Shown here: in pieces, positions 25,485 to 38,923 of the stretch
Numbering within the stretch: position 1 is the stretch's first letter
How the letters are laid out: each line of letters starts with the position of its first letter
Assembly (NCBI GenBank): GCA_037893225.1
Contig: JAZGUH010000087.1
Span: 62,001 to 126,000 of the forward strand
DNA from: Hippasteria phrygiana
Taxonomy: Eukaryota > Echinodermata > Asteroidea > Valvatida > Goniasteridae
DNA: 64,000 bases
Direction of reading: 5' to 3'
The notes under the pieces: generated by a model
What the model was told of the DNA's origin: nothing
Database searches by the model: none
Seen by the model: only the letters and a program-made list of their open reading frames with translations
Translations under genes and position numbers: made by a program

Positions 25485-28400
25485 GGCTTCCCAGAGTTAA
25501 AACTTGTGGAGAAAATTCAAACCTCGCAATGTTTATTTTCTTTCCAGCCAACATCTGTGTGCATATTACCGTCTATTTATTGCTCCATGCATGTCAAATT
25601 CCCTGGGGTATGGACTTGCTTTACTCATTCATAATTGCATGAAATATCAACCAAATTCAGTAATTTTGACATGTATGGATAGCTTAGATCTGGCGCTACA
25701 TGTTGCAATTATCGGCGGCTTCTTAGAGTTAACACTTGTGGAGAAACTTCAAACCTCGCAATGTTTATTTTCTTTCCGGCCAACATCTGTGTACATGTTA
25801 CCGTCTATTTATTGCTCCATGCCTGTCAAATTCCCTGGGGTATGGACTTGCTTTACTCATTCATAATTGCATGAAATATCAACCAAATGCAGTAATTTTG
25901 ACATGTATGTATAGCTTAGATCTGGCGCTACATGTTGCAATTATCGGCGGCTTCCCAGAGTTAAAACTTGTGGAGAAAATTCAAACCTCGCAATGTTTAT
26001 TTTCTTTCCAGCCAACATCTGTGTGCATATTACCGTCTATTTATTGCTCCATGCATGTCAAATTCCCTGGGGTATGGACTTGCTTTACTCATTCATAATT
26101 GCATGAAATATCAACCAAATTCAGTAATTTTGACATGTATGGATAGCTTAGATCTGGCGCTACATGTTGCAATTATCGGCGGCTTCTTAGAGTTAAAACT
26201 TGTGGAGAAAATTCAAACCTCGCAATGTTTATTTTCTTTCCGGCCAACATCTGTGTACATGTTACCGTCTATTTATTGCTCCATGCATGTCAAATTCCCT
26301 GGGGTATGGACTTGCTTTACTCATTCATAATTGCATGAAATATCAACCAAATTCAGTAATTTTGACATGTATGGATAGCTTAGATCTGGCGCTACATGTT
26401 GCAATTATCGGCGGCTTCTTAGAGTTAAAACTTGTGGAGAAAATTCGAACCTCGCAATGTTTATTTTCTTTCCGGCCAACATCTGTGTACATGTTACCGT
26501 CTATTTATTGCTCCATGCCTGTCAAATTCCCTGGGGTATGGACTTGCTTTACTCATTCATAATTGCATGAAATATCAACCAAATGCAGTAATTTTGACAT
26601 GTATGTATAGCTTAGATCTGGCGCTACATGTTGCAATTATCGGCGGCTTCCCAGAGTTAAAACTTGTGGAGAAAATTCAAACCTCGCAATGTTTATTTTC
26701 TTTCCAGCCAACATCTGTGTGCATATTACCTTCTATTTATTGCTCCATGCCTGTCAAATTCTCCAGGGTATGACTTGCTTTACTCATTCATAATTGCATG
26801 AAATATCAACCAAATTCAGTAATTTTGACATGTATGGATAGCTTAGATCTGGCGCTACATGTTGCAATTATCGGCGGCTTCTTAGAGTTAAAACTTGTGG
26901 AGAAAATTCGAACCTCGCAATGTTTATTTTCTTTCCGGCCAACATCTGTGTGCATATTACCTTCTATTTATTGCTCCATGCCTGTCAAATTCCCCAGGGT
27001 ATGACTTGCTTTACTCATTCATAATTGCATGAAATATCAACCAAATTCAGTAATTTTGACATGTATGGATAGCTTAGATCTGGCGCTACATGTTGCAATT
27101 ATCGGCGGCTTCTTAGAGTTAACACTTGTGGAGAAAATTCAAACCTCGCAATGTTTATTTTCTTTCCGGCCAACATCTGTGTACATGTTACCGTCTATTT
27201 ATTGCTCCATGCATGTCAAATTCCCTGGGGTATGGACTTGCTTTACTCATTCATAATTGCATGAAATATCAACCAAATGCAGTAATTTTGACATGTATGT
27301 ATAGCTTAGATCTGGCGCTACATGTTGCAATTATCGGCGGCTTCCCAGAGTTAAAACTTGTGGAGAAAATTCAAACCTCGCAATGTTTATTTTCTTTCCA
27401 GCCAACATCTGTGTGCATATTACCGTCTATTTATTGCTCCATGCATGTCAAATTCCCTGGGGTATGGACTTGCTTTACTCATTCATAATTGCATGAAATA
27501 TCAACCAAATGCAGTAATTTTGACATGTATGGATAGCTTAGATCTGGCGCTACATGTTGCAATTATCGGCGGCTTCTTAGAGTTAACACTTGTGGAGAAA
27601 CTTCAAACCTCGCAATGTTTATTTTCTTTCCGGCCAACATCTGTGTACATGTTACCGTCTATTTATTGCTCCATGCCTGTCAAATTCCCTGGGGTATGGA
27701 CTTGCTTTACTCATTCATAATTGCATGAAATATCAACCAAATGCAGTAATTTTGACATGTATGTATAGCTTAGATCTGGCGCTACATGTTGCAATTATCG
27801 GCGGCTTCCCAGAGTTAAAACTTGTGGAGAAAATTCAAACCTCGCAATGTTTATTTTCTTTCCAGCCAACATCTGTGTGCATATTACCGTCTATTTATTG
27901 CTCCATGCATGTCAAATTCCCTGGGGTATGGACTTGCTTTACTCATTCATAATTGCATGAAATATCAACCAAATTCAGTAATTTTGACATGTATGGATAG
28001 CTTAGAGCTGGCGCTACATGTTGCAATTATCGGCGGCTTCTTAGAGTTAAAACTTGTGGAGAAAATTCAAACCTCGCAATGTTTATTTTCTTTCCGGCCA
28101 ACATCTGTGTACATGTTACCGTCTATTTATTGCTCCATGCATGTCAAATTCCCTGGGGTATGGACTTGCTTTACTCATTCATAATTGCATGAAATATCAA
28201 CCAAATTCAGTAATTTTGACATGTATGGATAGCTTAGATCTGGCGCTACATGTTGCAATTATCGGCGGCTTCTTAGAGTTAAAACTTGTGGAGAAAATTC
28301 GAACCTCGCAATGTTTATTTTCTTTCCGGCCAACATCTGTGTACATGTTACCGTCTATTTATTGCTCCATGCCTGTCAAATTCCCTGGGGTATGGACTTG

Positions 28401-29192
28401 CTTTACTCATTCATAATTGCATGAAATATCAACCAAATGCAGTAATTTTGACATGTATGTATAGCTTAGATCTGGCGCTACATGTTGCAATTATCGGCGG
28501 CTTCCCAGAGTTAAAACTTGTGGAGAAAATTCAAACCTCGCAATGTTTATTTTCTTTCCAGCCAACATCTGTGTGCATATTACCTTCTATTTATTGCTCC
28601 ATGCCTGTCAAATTCTCCAGGGTATGACTTGCTTTACTCATTCATAATTGCATGAAATATCAACCAAATTCAGTAATTTTGACATGTATGGATAGCTTAG
28701 ATCTGGCGCTACATGTTGCAATTATCGGCGGCTTCTTAGAGTTAAAACTTGTGGAGAAAATTCGAACCTCGCAATGTTTATTTTCTTTCCGGCCAACATC
28801 TGTGTGCATATTACCTTCTATTTATTGCTCCATGCCTGTCAAATTCCCCAGGGTATGACTTGCTTTACTCATTCATAATTGCATGAAATATCAACCAAAT
28901 TCAGTAATTTTGACATGTATGGATAGCTTAGATCTGGCGCTACATGTTGCAATTATCGGCGGCTTCTTAGAGTTAACACTTGTGGAGAAAATTCAAACCT
29001 CGCAATGTTTATTTTCTTTCCGGCCAACATCTGTGTACATGTTACCGTCTATTTATTGCTCCATGCATGTCAAATTCCCTGGGGTATGGACTTGCTTTAC
29101 TCATTCATAATTGCATGAAATATCAACCAAATGCAGTAATTTTGACATGTATGTATAGCTTAGATCTGGCGCTACATGTTGCAATTATCGGC
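25485..29192. repeat. Two near-canonical 8-mer HOR units
   Basis: Units c-b-c-d-e-f-g-h (25485-27338) and a-b-c-d-e-f-g-h (27339-29192) start 1854 bp apart. The first member differs only in being followed by ttcag instead of gcag. In the second unit the BglII site between c and d is destroyed (gagctg near 28004-28009). The left-domain HOR thus resumes unchanged after the n-containing block at 19-24 kb. Confidence 0.9.
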
Positions 29193-31510
29193 GGCTTCCC
29201 AGAGTTAAAACTTGTGGAGAAAATTCAAACCTCGCAATGTTTATTTTCTTTCCAGCCAACATCTGTGTGCATATTACCGTCTATTTATTGCTCCATGCAT
29301 GTCAAATTCCCTGGGGTATGGACTTGCTTTACTCATTCATAATTGCATGAAATATCAACCAAATTCAGTAATTTTGACATGTATGGATAGCTTAGATCTG
29401 GCGCTACATGTTGCAATTATCGGCGGCTTCTTAGAGTTAACACTTGTGGAGAAACTTCAAACCTCGCAATGTTTATTTTCTTTCCGGCCAACATCTGTGT
29501 ACATGTTACCGTCTATTTATTGCTCCATGCCTGTCAAATTCCCTGGGGTATGGACTTGCTTTACTCATTCATAATTGCATGAAATATCAACCAAATGCAG
29601 TAATTTTGACATGTATGTATAGCTTAGATCTGGCGCTACATGTTGCAATTATCGGCGGCTTCCCAGAGTTAAAACTTGTGGAGAAAATTCAAACCTCGCA
29701 ATGTTTATTTTCTTTCCAGCCAACATCTGTGTGCATATTACCGTCTATTTATTGCTCCATGCATGTCAAATTCCCTGGGGTATGGACTTGCTTTACTCAT
29801 TCATAATTGCATGAAATATCAACCAAATTCAGTAATTTTGACATGTATGGATAGCTTAGATCTGGCGCTACATGTTGCAATTATCGGCGGCTTCTTAGAG
29901 TTAACACTTGTGGAGAAACTTCAAACCTCGCAATGTTTATTTTCTTTCCGGCCAACATCTGTGTACATGTTACCGTCTATTTATTGCTCCATGCCTGTCA
30001 AATTCCCTGGGGTATGGACTTGCTTTACTCATTCATAATTGCATGAAATATCAACCAAATGCAGTAATTTTGACATGTATGTATAGCTTAGATCTGGCGC
30101 TACATGTTGCAATTATCGGCGGCTTCCCAGAGTTAAAACTTGTGGAGAAAATTCAAACCTCGCAATGTTTATTTTCTTTCCAGCCAACATCTGTGTGCAT
30201 ATTACCGTCTATTTATTGCTCCATGCATGTCAAATTCCCTGGGGTATGGACTTGCTTTACTCATTCATAATTGCATGAAATATCAACCAAATTCAGTAAT
30301 TTTGACATGTATGGATAGCTTAGATCTGGCGCTACATGTTGCAATTATCGGCGGCTTCTTAGAGTTAAAACTTGTGGAGAAAATTCAAACCTCGCAATGT
30401 TTATTTTCTTTCCGGCCAACATCTGTGTACATGTTACCGTCTATTTATTGCTCCATGCATGTCAAATTCCCTGGGGTATGGACTTGCTTTACTCATTCAT
30501 AATTGCATGAAATATCAACCAAATTCAGTAATTTTGACATGTATGGATAGCTTAGATCTGGCGCTACATGTTGCAATTATCGGCGGCTTCTTAGAGTTAA
30601 AACTTGTGGAGAAAATTCGAACCTCGCAATGTTTATTTTCTTTCCGGCCAACATCTGTGTACATGTTACCGTCTATTTATTGCTCCATGCCTGTCAAATT
30701 CCCTGGGGTATGGACTTGCTTTACTCATTCATAATTGCATGAAATATCAACCAAATGCAGTAATTTTGACATGTATGTATAGCTTAGATCTGGCGCTACA
30801 TGTTGCAATTATCGGCGGCTTCCCAGAGTTAAAACTTGTGGAGAAAATTCAAACCTCGCAATGTTTATTTTCTTTCCAGCCAACATCTGTGTGCATATTA
30901 CCTTCTATTTATTGCTCCATGCCTGTCAAATTCTCCAGGGTATGACTTGCTTTACTCATTCATAATTGCATGAAATATCAACCAAATTCAGTAATTTTGA
31001 CATGTATGGATAGCTTAGATCTGGCGCTACATGTTGCAATTATCGGCGGCTTCTTAGAGTTAAAACTTGTGGAGAAAATTCGAACCTCGCAATGTTTATT
31101 TTCTTTCCGGCCAACATCTGTGTGCATATTACCTTCTATTTATTGCTCCATGCCTGTCAAATTCCCCAGGGTATGACTTGCTTTACTCATTCATAATTGC
31201 ATGAAATATCAACCAAATTCAGTAATTTTGACATGTATGGATAGCTTAGATCTGGCGCTACATGTTGCAATTATCGGCGGCTTCTTAGAGTTAACACTTG
31301 TGGAGAAAATTCAAACCTCGCAATGTTTATTTTCTTTCCGGCCAACATCTGTGTACATGTTACCGTCTATTTATTGCTCCATGCATGTCAAATTCCCTGG
31401 GGTATGGACTTGCTTTACTCATTCATAATTGCATGAAATATCAACCAAATGCAGTAATTTTGACATGTATGTATAGCTTAGATCTGGCGCTACATGTTGC
31501 AATTATCGGC
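29193..31510. repeat. 10-mer HOR unit with internal b-c duplication
   Basis: The order is c-b-c-b-c-d-e-f-g-h, 2318 bp, which equals the 8-mer of 1854 bp plus exactly two monomers (464 bp). The extra pair is the b-c dimer at 29425-29888, repeated at 29889-30352. It is a clean example of expansion by out-of-register exchange between equivalent c-type members of neighbouring units. Confidence 0.88.
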
Positions 31511-32902
31511 GGCTTCCCAGAGTTAAAACTTGTGGAGAAAATTCAAACCTCGCAATGTTTATTTTCTTTCCAGCCAACATCTGTGTGCATATTACCGTCT
31601 ATTTATTGCTCCATGCATGTCAAATTCCCTGGGGTATGGACTTGCTTTACTCATTCATAATTGCATGAAATATCAACCAAATTCAGTAATTTTGACATGT
31701 ATGGATAGCTTAGATCTGGCGCTACATGTTGCAATTATCGGCGGCTTCTTAGAGTTAACACTTGTGGAGAAACTTCAAACCTCGCAATGTTTATTTTCTT
31801 TCCGGCCAACATCTGTGTACATGTTACCGTCTATTTATTGCTCCATGCCTGTCAAATTCCCTGGGGTATGGACTTGCTTTACTCATTCATAATTGCATGA
31901 AATATCAACCAAATGCAGTAATTTTGACATGTATGTATAGCTTAGATCTGGCGCTACATGTTGCAATTATCGGCGGCTTCCCAGAGTTAAAACTTGTGGA
32001 GAAAATTCAAACCTCGCAATGTTTATTTTCTTTCCAGCCAACATCTGTGTGCATATTACCGTCTATTTATTGCTCCATGCATGTCAAATTCCCTGGGGTA
32101 TGGACTTGCTTTACTCATTCATAATTGCATGAAATATCAACCAAATGCAGTAATGTTGACATGTATGGATAGCTTAGATCTGGCGCTACATGTTGCAATT
32201 ATCGGCGGCTTCTTAGAGTTAAAACTTGTGGAGAAAATTCAAACCTCGCAATGTTTATTTTCTTTCCGGCCAACATCTGTGTACATGTTACCGTCTATTT
32301 ATTGCTCCATGCATGTCAAATTCCCTGGGGTATGGACTTGCTTTACTCATTCATAATTGCATGAAATATCAACCAAATTCAGTAATTTTGACATGTATGG
32401 ATAGCTTAGATCTGGCGCTACATGTTGCAATTATCGTTTTGCTTCTTAGAGTTAAAACTTGTGGAGAAAATTCGAACCTCGCAATGTTTATTTTCTTTCC
32501 GGCCAACATCTGTGTGCATATTACCTTCTATTTATTGCTCCATGCCTGTCAAATTCCCCAGGGTATGACTTGCTTTACTCATTCATAATTGCATGAAATA
32601 TCAACCAAATTCAGTAATTTTGACATGTATGGATAGCTCAGATCTGGCGCTACATGTTGCAATTATCGGCGGCTTCTTAGAGTTAACACTTGTGGAGAAA
32701 ATTCAAACCTCGCAATGTTTATTTTCTTTCCGGCCAACATCTGTGTACATGTTACCGTCTATTTATTGCTCCATGCATGTCAAATTCCCTGGGGTATGGA
32801 CTTGCTTTACTCATTCATAATTGCATGAAATATCAACCAAATGCAGTAATTTTGACATGTATGTATAGCTTAGATCTGGCGCTACATGTTGCAATTATCG
32901 GC
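31511..32902. repeat. 6-mer HOR unit with a disrupted monomer joint
   Basis: Six monomers, c-b-c-d-g-h; the third is followed by gcag, as after haplotype a. There are several private changes: taatgttgac near 32153, agctcagatc near 32636, and a complex change near 32436-32441 where the constant cggcggcttc reads cgttttgcttc. The last adds one base and removes two CpGs at the d/g joint, where haplotypes e and f of the full HOR are also missing. It could be a recombination scar or a local sequence error. Confidence 0.8.
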
Positions 32903-35449
32903 GGCTTCCCAGAGTTAAAACTTGTGGAGAAAATTCAAACCTCGCAATGTTTATTTTCTTCCGGCCAACATCTGTGTGCATATTACCGTCTATTTATTGC
33001 TCCATGCATGTCAAATTCCCTGGGGTATGGACTTGCTTTACTCATTCATAATTGCATGAAATATCAACCAAATTCAGTAATTTTGACATGTATGGATAGC
33101 TTAGATCTGGCGCTACATGTTGCAATTATCGGCGGCTTCTTAGAGTTAACACTTGTGGAGAAACTTCAAACCTCGCAATGTTTATTTTCTTTCCGGCCAA
33201 CATCTGTGTACATGTTACCGTCTATTTATTGCTCCATGCCTGTCAAATTCCCTGGGGTATGGACTTGCTTTACTCATTCATAATTGCATGAAATATCAAC
33301 CAAATGCAGTAATTTTGACATGTATGTATAGCTTAGATCTGGCGCTACATGTTGCAATTATCGGCGGCTTCTTAGAGTTAAAACTTGTGGAGAAAATTCA
33401 AACCTCGCAATGTTTATTTTCTTTCCGGCCAACATCTGTGTACATGTTACCGTCAATTTATTGCTCCATGCATGTCAAATTCCCTGGGGTATGGACTTGC
33501 TTTACTCATTCATAATTGCATGAAATATCAACCAAATTCAGTAATTTTGACATGTATGGATAGCTTAGATCTGGCGCTACATGTTGCAATTATCGGCGGC
33601 TTCTTAGAGTTAAAACTTGTGGAGAAAATTCGAACCTCGCAATGTTTATTTTCTTTCCGGCCAACATCTGTGTGCATATTACCTTCTATTTATTGCTCCA
33701 TGCCTGTCAAATTCCCCAGGGTATGACTTGCTTTACTCATTCATAATTGCATGAAATATCAACCAAATTCAGTAATTTTGACATGTATGGATAGCTTAGA
33801 TCTGGCGCTACATGTTGCAATTATCGGCGGCTTCTTAGAGTTAACACTTGTGGAGAAAATTCAAACCTCGCAATGTTTATTTTCTTTCCGGCCAACATCT
33901 GTGTACATGTTACCGTCTATTTATTGCTCCATGCATGTCAAATTCCCTGGGGTATGGACTTGCTTTACTCATTCATAATTGCATGAAATATCAACCAAAT
34001 GCAGTAATTTTGACATGTATGTATAGCTTAGATCTGGCGCTACATGTTGCAATTATCGGCGGCTTCCCAGAGTTAAAACTTGTGGAGAAAATTCAAACCT
34101 CGCAATGTTTATTTTCTTCCGGCCAACATCTGTGTGCATATTACCGTCTATTTATTGCTCCATGCATGTCAAATTCCCTGGGGTATGGACTTGCTTTACT
34201 CATTCATAATTGCATGAAATATCAACCAAATTCAGTAATTTTGACATGTATGGATAGCTTAGATCTGGCGCTACATGTTGCAATTATCGGCGGCTTCTTA
34301 GAGTTAACACTTGTGGAGAAACTTCAAACCTCGCAATGTTTATTTTCTTTCCGGCCAACATCTGTGTACATGTTACCGTCTATTTATTGCTCCATGCCTG
34401 TCAAATTCCCTGGGGTATGGACTTGCTTTACTCATTCATAATTGCATGAAATATCAACCAAATGCAGTAATTTTGACATGTATGTATAGCTTAGATCTGG
34501 CGCTACATGTTGCAATTATCGGCGGCTTCCCAGAGTTAAAACTTGTGGAGAAAATTCAAACCTCGCAATGTTTATTTTCTTTCCAGCCAACATCTGTGTG
34601 CATATTACCGTCTATTTATTGCTCCATGTATGTCAAATTCCCTGGGGTATGGACTTGCTTTACTCATTCATAATTGCATGAAATATCAACCAAATTCAGT
34701 AATTTTGACATGTATGGATAGCTTAGATCTGGCGCTACATGTTGCAATTATCGGCGGCTTCTTAGAGTTAAAACTTGTGGAGAAAATTCGAACCTCGCAA
34801 TGTTTATTTTCTTTCCGGCCAACATCTGTGTGCATATTACCTTCTATTTATTGCTCCATGCCTGTCAAATTCCCCAGGGTATGACTTGCTTTACTCATTC
34901 ATAATTGCATGAAATATCAACCAAATTCAGTAATTTTGACATGTATGGATAGCTTAGATCTGGCGCTACATGTTGCAATTATCGGCGGCTTCTTAGAGTT
35001 AAAACTTGTGGAGAAAATTCAGACCTCGCAATGTTTATTTTCTTTCCGGCCAACATCTGTGTGCATATTACCTTCTATTTATTGCTCCATGCCTGTCAAA
35101 TTCCCCAGGGTATGACTTGCTTTACTCATTCATAATTGCATGAAATATCAACCAAATTCAGTAATTTTGACATGTATGGATAGCTTAGATCTGGCGCTAC
35201 ATGTTGCAATCATCGGCGGCTTCCCAGAGTTAAAACTTGTGGAGAAAATTCAAACCTCGCAATGTAAATTTTCTTTCCGGCCAACATCTGTGTACATATT
35301 ACCGTCTATTTATTGCTCCATGCATGTCAAATTCCCTGGGGTATGGACTTGCTTTATTCATTCATAATTGCATGAAATATCAACCAAATGCAGTATTTTT
35401 GACATGTATGTATAGCTTAGATCTGGCGCTACATGTTGCAATCATCGGC
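32903..35449. repeat. HOR units a''-b-d-g-h and a''-b-c-g-g'-n
   Basis: Two units at 32903-34060 and 34061-35449. Bases from about 32.98 to 35.25 kb correspond to about 17.92 to 20.19 kb at an offset of 15061 bp. Shared marks are the odd b-to-d joint, the one-T deletion of a'' (34111 versus 19051), the private catgtatgtc (34625 versus 19564) and ttcagacc in g'. The n monomer at 35218 reads gtaaatttt, one step beyond gttaatttt. A private ccgtcaattt lies near 33451. Confidence 0.84.
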
Positions 35450-36143
35450 GGCTTCCCAGAGTTAAAACTTGTGGAGAAAATTCAAACCTCGCAATGTTTA
35501 TTTTCTTTCCGGCCAACATCTGTGTGCATATTACCTTCTATTTATTGCTCCATGCCTGTCAAATTCTCCAGGGTATGACTTGCTTTACTCATTCATAATT
35601 GCATGAAATATCAACCAAATTCAGTAATTTTGACATGTATGGATAGCTTAGATCTGGCGCTACATGTTGCAATTATCGGCGGCTTCTTAGAGTTAAAACT
35701 TGTGGAGAAAATTCGAACCTCGCAATGTTTATTTTCTTTCCGGCCAACATCTGTGTGCATATTACCTTCTATTTATTGCTCCATGCCTGTCAAATTCCCC
35801 AGGGTATGACTTGCTTTACTCATTCATAATTGCATGAAATATCAACCAAATTCAGTAATTTTGACATGTATGGATAGCTTAGATCTGGCGCTACATGTTG
35901 CAATTATCGGCGGCTTCTTAGAGTTAAAACTTGTGGAGAAAATTCAAACCTCGCAATGTTTATTTTCTTTCCGGCCAACATCTGTGTACATGTTACCGTC
36001 TATTTATTGCTCCATGCATGTCAAATTCCCTGGGGTATGGACTTGCTTTACTCATTCATAATTGCATGAAATATCAACCAAATGCAGTAATTTTGACATG
36101 TATGTATAGCTTAGATCTGGCGCTACATGTTGCAATTATCGGC
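35450..36143. repeat. Three-monomer transition block of hybrids
   Basis: Three monomers. The one at 35450 has a cttccc head, the ccgg form instead of ccag, and an f-like ccttct and ctccag end. A normal g follows. The one at 35681+231 (35912) has a d-like body followed by gcag and tatgtat. It is preceded by the n monomer with an atcatc tail. The first and third members do not fit the left 8-mer set and look recombinant. Confidence 0.75.
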
Positions 36144-38923
36144 GGCTTCCCAGAGTTAAAACTTGTGGAGAAAATTCAAACCTCGCAATGTTTATTTTCT
36201 TTCCAGCCAACATCTGTGTGCATATTACCGTCTATTTATTGCTCCATGCATGTCAAATTCCCTGGGGTATGGACTTGCTTTACTCATTCATAATTGCATG
36301 AAATATCAACCAAATTCAGTAATTTTGACATGTATGGATAGCTTAGATCTGGCGCTACATGTTGCAATTATCGGCGGCTTCTTAGAGTTAACACTTGTGG
36401 AGAAACTTCAAACCTCGCAATGTTTATTTTCTTTCCGGCCAACATCTGTGTACATGTTACCGTCTATTTATTGCTCCATGCCTGTCAAATTCCCTGGGGT
36501 ATGGACTTGCTTTACTCATTCATAATTGCATGAAATATCAACCAAATGCAGTAATTTTGACATGTATGTATAGCTTAGATCTGGCGCTACATGTTGCAAT
36601 TATCGGCGGCTTCCCAGAGTTAAAACTTGTGGAGAAAATTCAAACCTCGCAATGTTTATTTTCTTTCCAGCCAACATCTGTGTGCATATTACCGTCTATT
36701 TATTGCTCCATGCATGTCAAATTCCCTGGGGTATGGACTTGCTTTACTCATTCATAATTGCATGAAATATCAACCAAATTCAGTAATTTTGACATGTATG
36801 GATAGCTTAGATCTGGCGCTACATGTTGCAATTATCGGCGGCTTCTTAGAGTTAAAACTTGTGGAGAAAATTCAAACCTCGCAATGTTTATTTTCTTTCC
36901 GGCCAACATCTGTGTACATGTTACCGTCTATTTATTGCTCCATGCATGTCAAATTCCCTGGGGTATGGACTTGCTTTACTCATTCATAATTGCATGAAAT
37001 ATCAACCAAATTCAGTAATTTTGACATGTATGGATAGCTTAGATCTGGCGCTACATGTTGCAATTATCGGCGGCTTCTTAGAGTTAAAACTTGTGGAGAA
37101 AATTCGAACCTCGCAATGTTTATTTTCTTTCCGGCCAACATCTGTGTGCATATTACCTTCTATTTATTGCTCCATGCCTGTCAAATTCCCCAGGGTATGA
37201 CTTGCTTTACTCATTCATAATTGCATGAAATATCAACCAAATTCAGTAATTTTGACATGTATGGATAGCTTAGATCTGGCGCTACATGTTGCAATTATCG
37301 GCGGCTTCTTAGAGTTAACACTTGTGGAGAAAATTCAAACCTCGCAATGTTTATTTTCTTTCCGGCCAACATCTGTGTACATGTTACCGTCTATTTATTG
37401 CTCCATGCATGTCAAATTCCCTGGGGTATGGACTTGCTTTACTCATTCATAATTGCATGAAATATCAACCAAATGCAGTAATTTTGACATGTATGTATAG
37501 CTTAGATCTGGCGCTACATGTTGCAATTATCGGCGGCTTCCCAGAGTTAAAACTTGTGGAGAAAATTCAAACCTCGCAATGTTTATTTTCTTCCGGCCAA
37601 CATCTGTGTGCATATTACCGTCTATTTATTGCTCCATGCATGTCAAATTCCCTGGGGTATGGACTTGCTTTACTCATTCATAATTGCATGAAATATCAAC
37701 CAAATTCAGTAATTTTGACATGTATGGATAGCTTAGATCTGGCGCTACATGTTGCAATTATCGGCGGCTTCTTAGAGTTAACACTTGTGGAGAAACTTCA
37801 AACCTCGCAATGTTTATTTTCTTTCCGGCCAACATCTGTGTACATGTTACCGTCTATTTATTGCTCCATGCCTGTCAAATTCCCTGGGGTATGGACTTGC
37901 TTTACTCATTCATAATTGCATGAAATATCAACCAAATGCAGTAATTTTGACATGTATGTATAGCTTAGATCTGGCGCTACATGTTGCAATTATCGGCGGC
38001 TTCCCAGAGTTAAAACTTGTGGAGAAAATTCAAACCTCGCAATGTTTATTTTCTTTCCAGCCAACATCTGTGTGCATATTACCGTCTATTTATTGCTCCA
38101 TGCATGTCAAATTCCCTGGGGTATGGACTTGCTTTACTCATTCATAATTGCATGAAATATCAACCAAATTCAGTAATTTTGACATGTATGGATAGCTTAG
38201 ATCTGGCGCTACATGTTGCAATTATCGGCGGCTTCTTAGAGTTAAAACTTGTGGAGAAAATTCGAACCTCGCAATGTTTATTTTCTTTCCGGCCAACATC
38301 TGTGTGCATATTACCTTCTATTTATTGCTCCATGCCTGTCAAATTCCCCAGGGTATGACTTGCTTTACTCATTCATAATTGCATGAAATATCAACCAAAT
38401 TCAGTAATTTTGACATGTATGGATAGCTTAGATCTGGCGCTACATGTTGCAATTATCGGCGGCTTCTTAGAGTTAAAACTTGTGGAGAAAATTCAGACCT
38501 CGCAATGTTTATTTTCTTTCCGGCCAACATCTGTGTGCATATTACCTTCTATTTATTGCTCCATGCCTGTCAAATTCCCCAGGGTATGACTTGCTTTACT
38601 CATTCATAATTGCATGAAATATCAACCAAATTCAGTAATTTTGACATGTATGGATAGCTTAGATCTGGCGCTACATGTTGCAATCATCGGCGGCTTCCCA
38701 GAGTTAAAACTTGTGGAGAAAATTCAAACCTCGCAATGTTAATTTTCTTTCCGGCCAACATCTGTGTACATATTACCGTCTATTTATTGCTCCATGCATG
38801 TCAAATTCCCTGGGGTATGGACTTGCTTTATTCATTCATAATTGCATGAAATATCAACCAAATGCAGTATTTTTGACATGTATGTATAGCTTAGATCTGG
38901 CGCTACATGTTGCAATCATCGGC
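36144..38923. repeat. HOR units c-b-c-d-g-h and a''-b-c-g-g'-n
   Basis: Units at 36144-37534 and 37535-38923. From the d monomer at about 36840 to the n monomer at about 38.7 kb the order d-g-h-a''-b-c-g-g' matches 18.3 to 20.1 kb at an offset of 18535 bp. It is the third copy of that block, but it lacks the catgtatgtc mark of the other two. This is the last stretch with the b haplotype (aacttc near 37794) and the last run of ttccag forms before the right domain. Confidence 0.84.
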
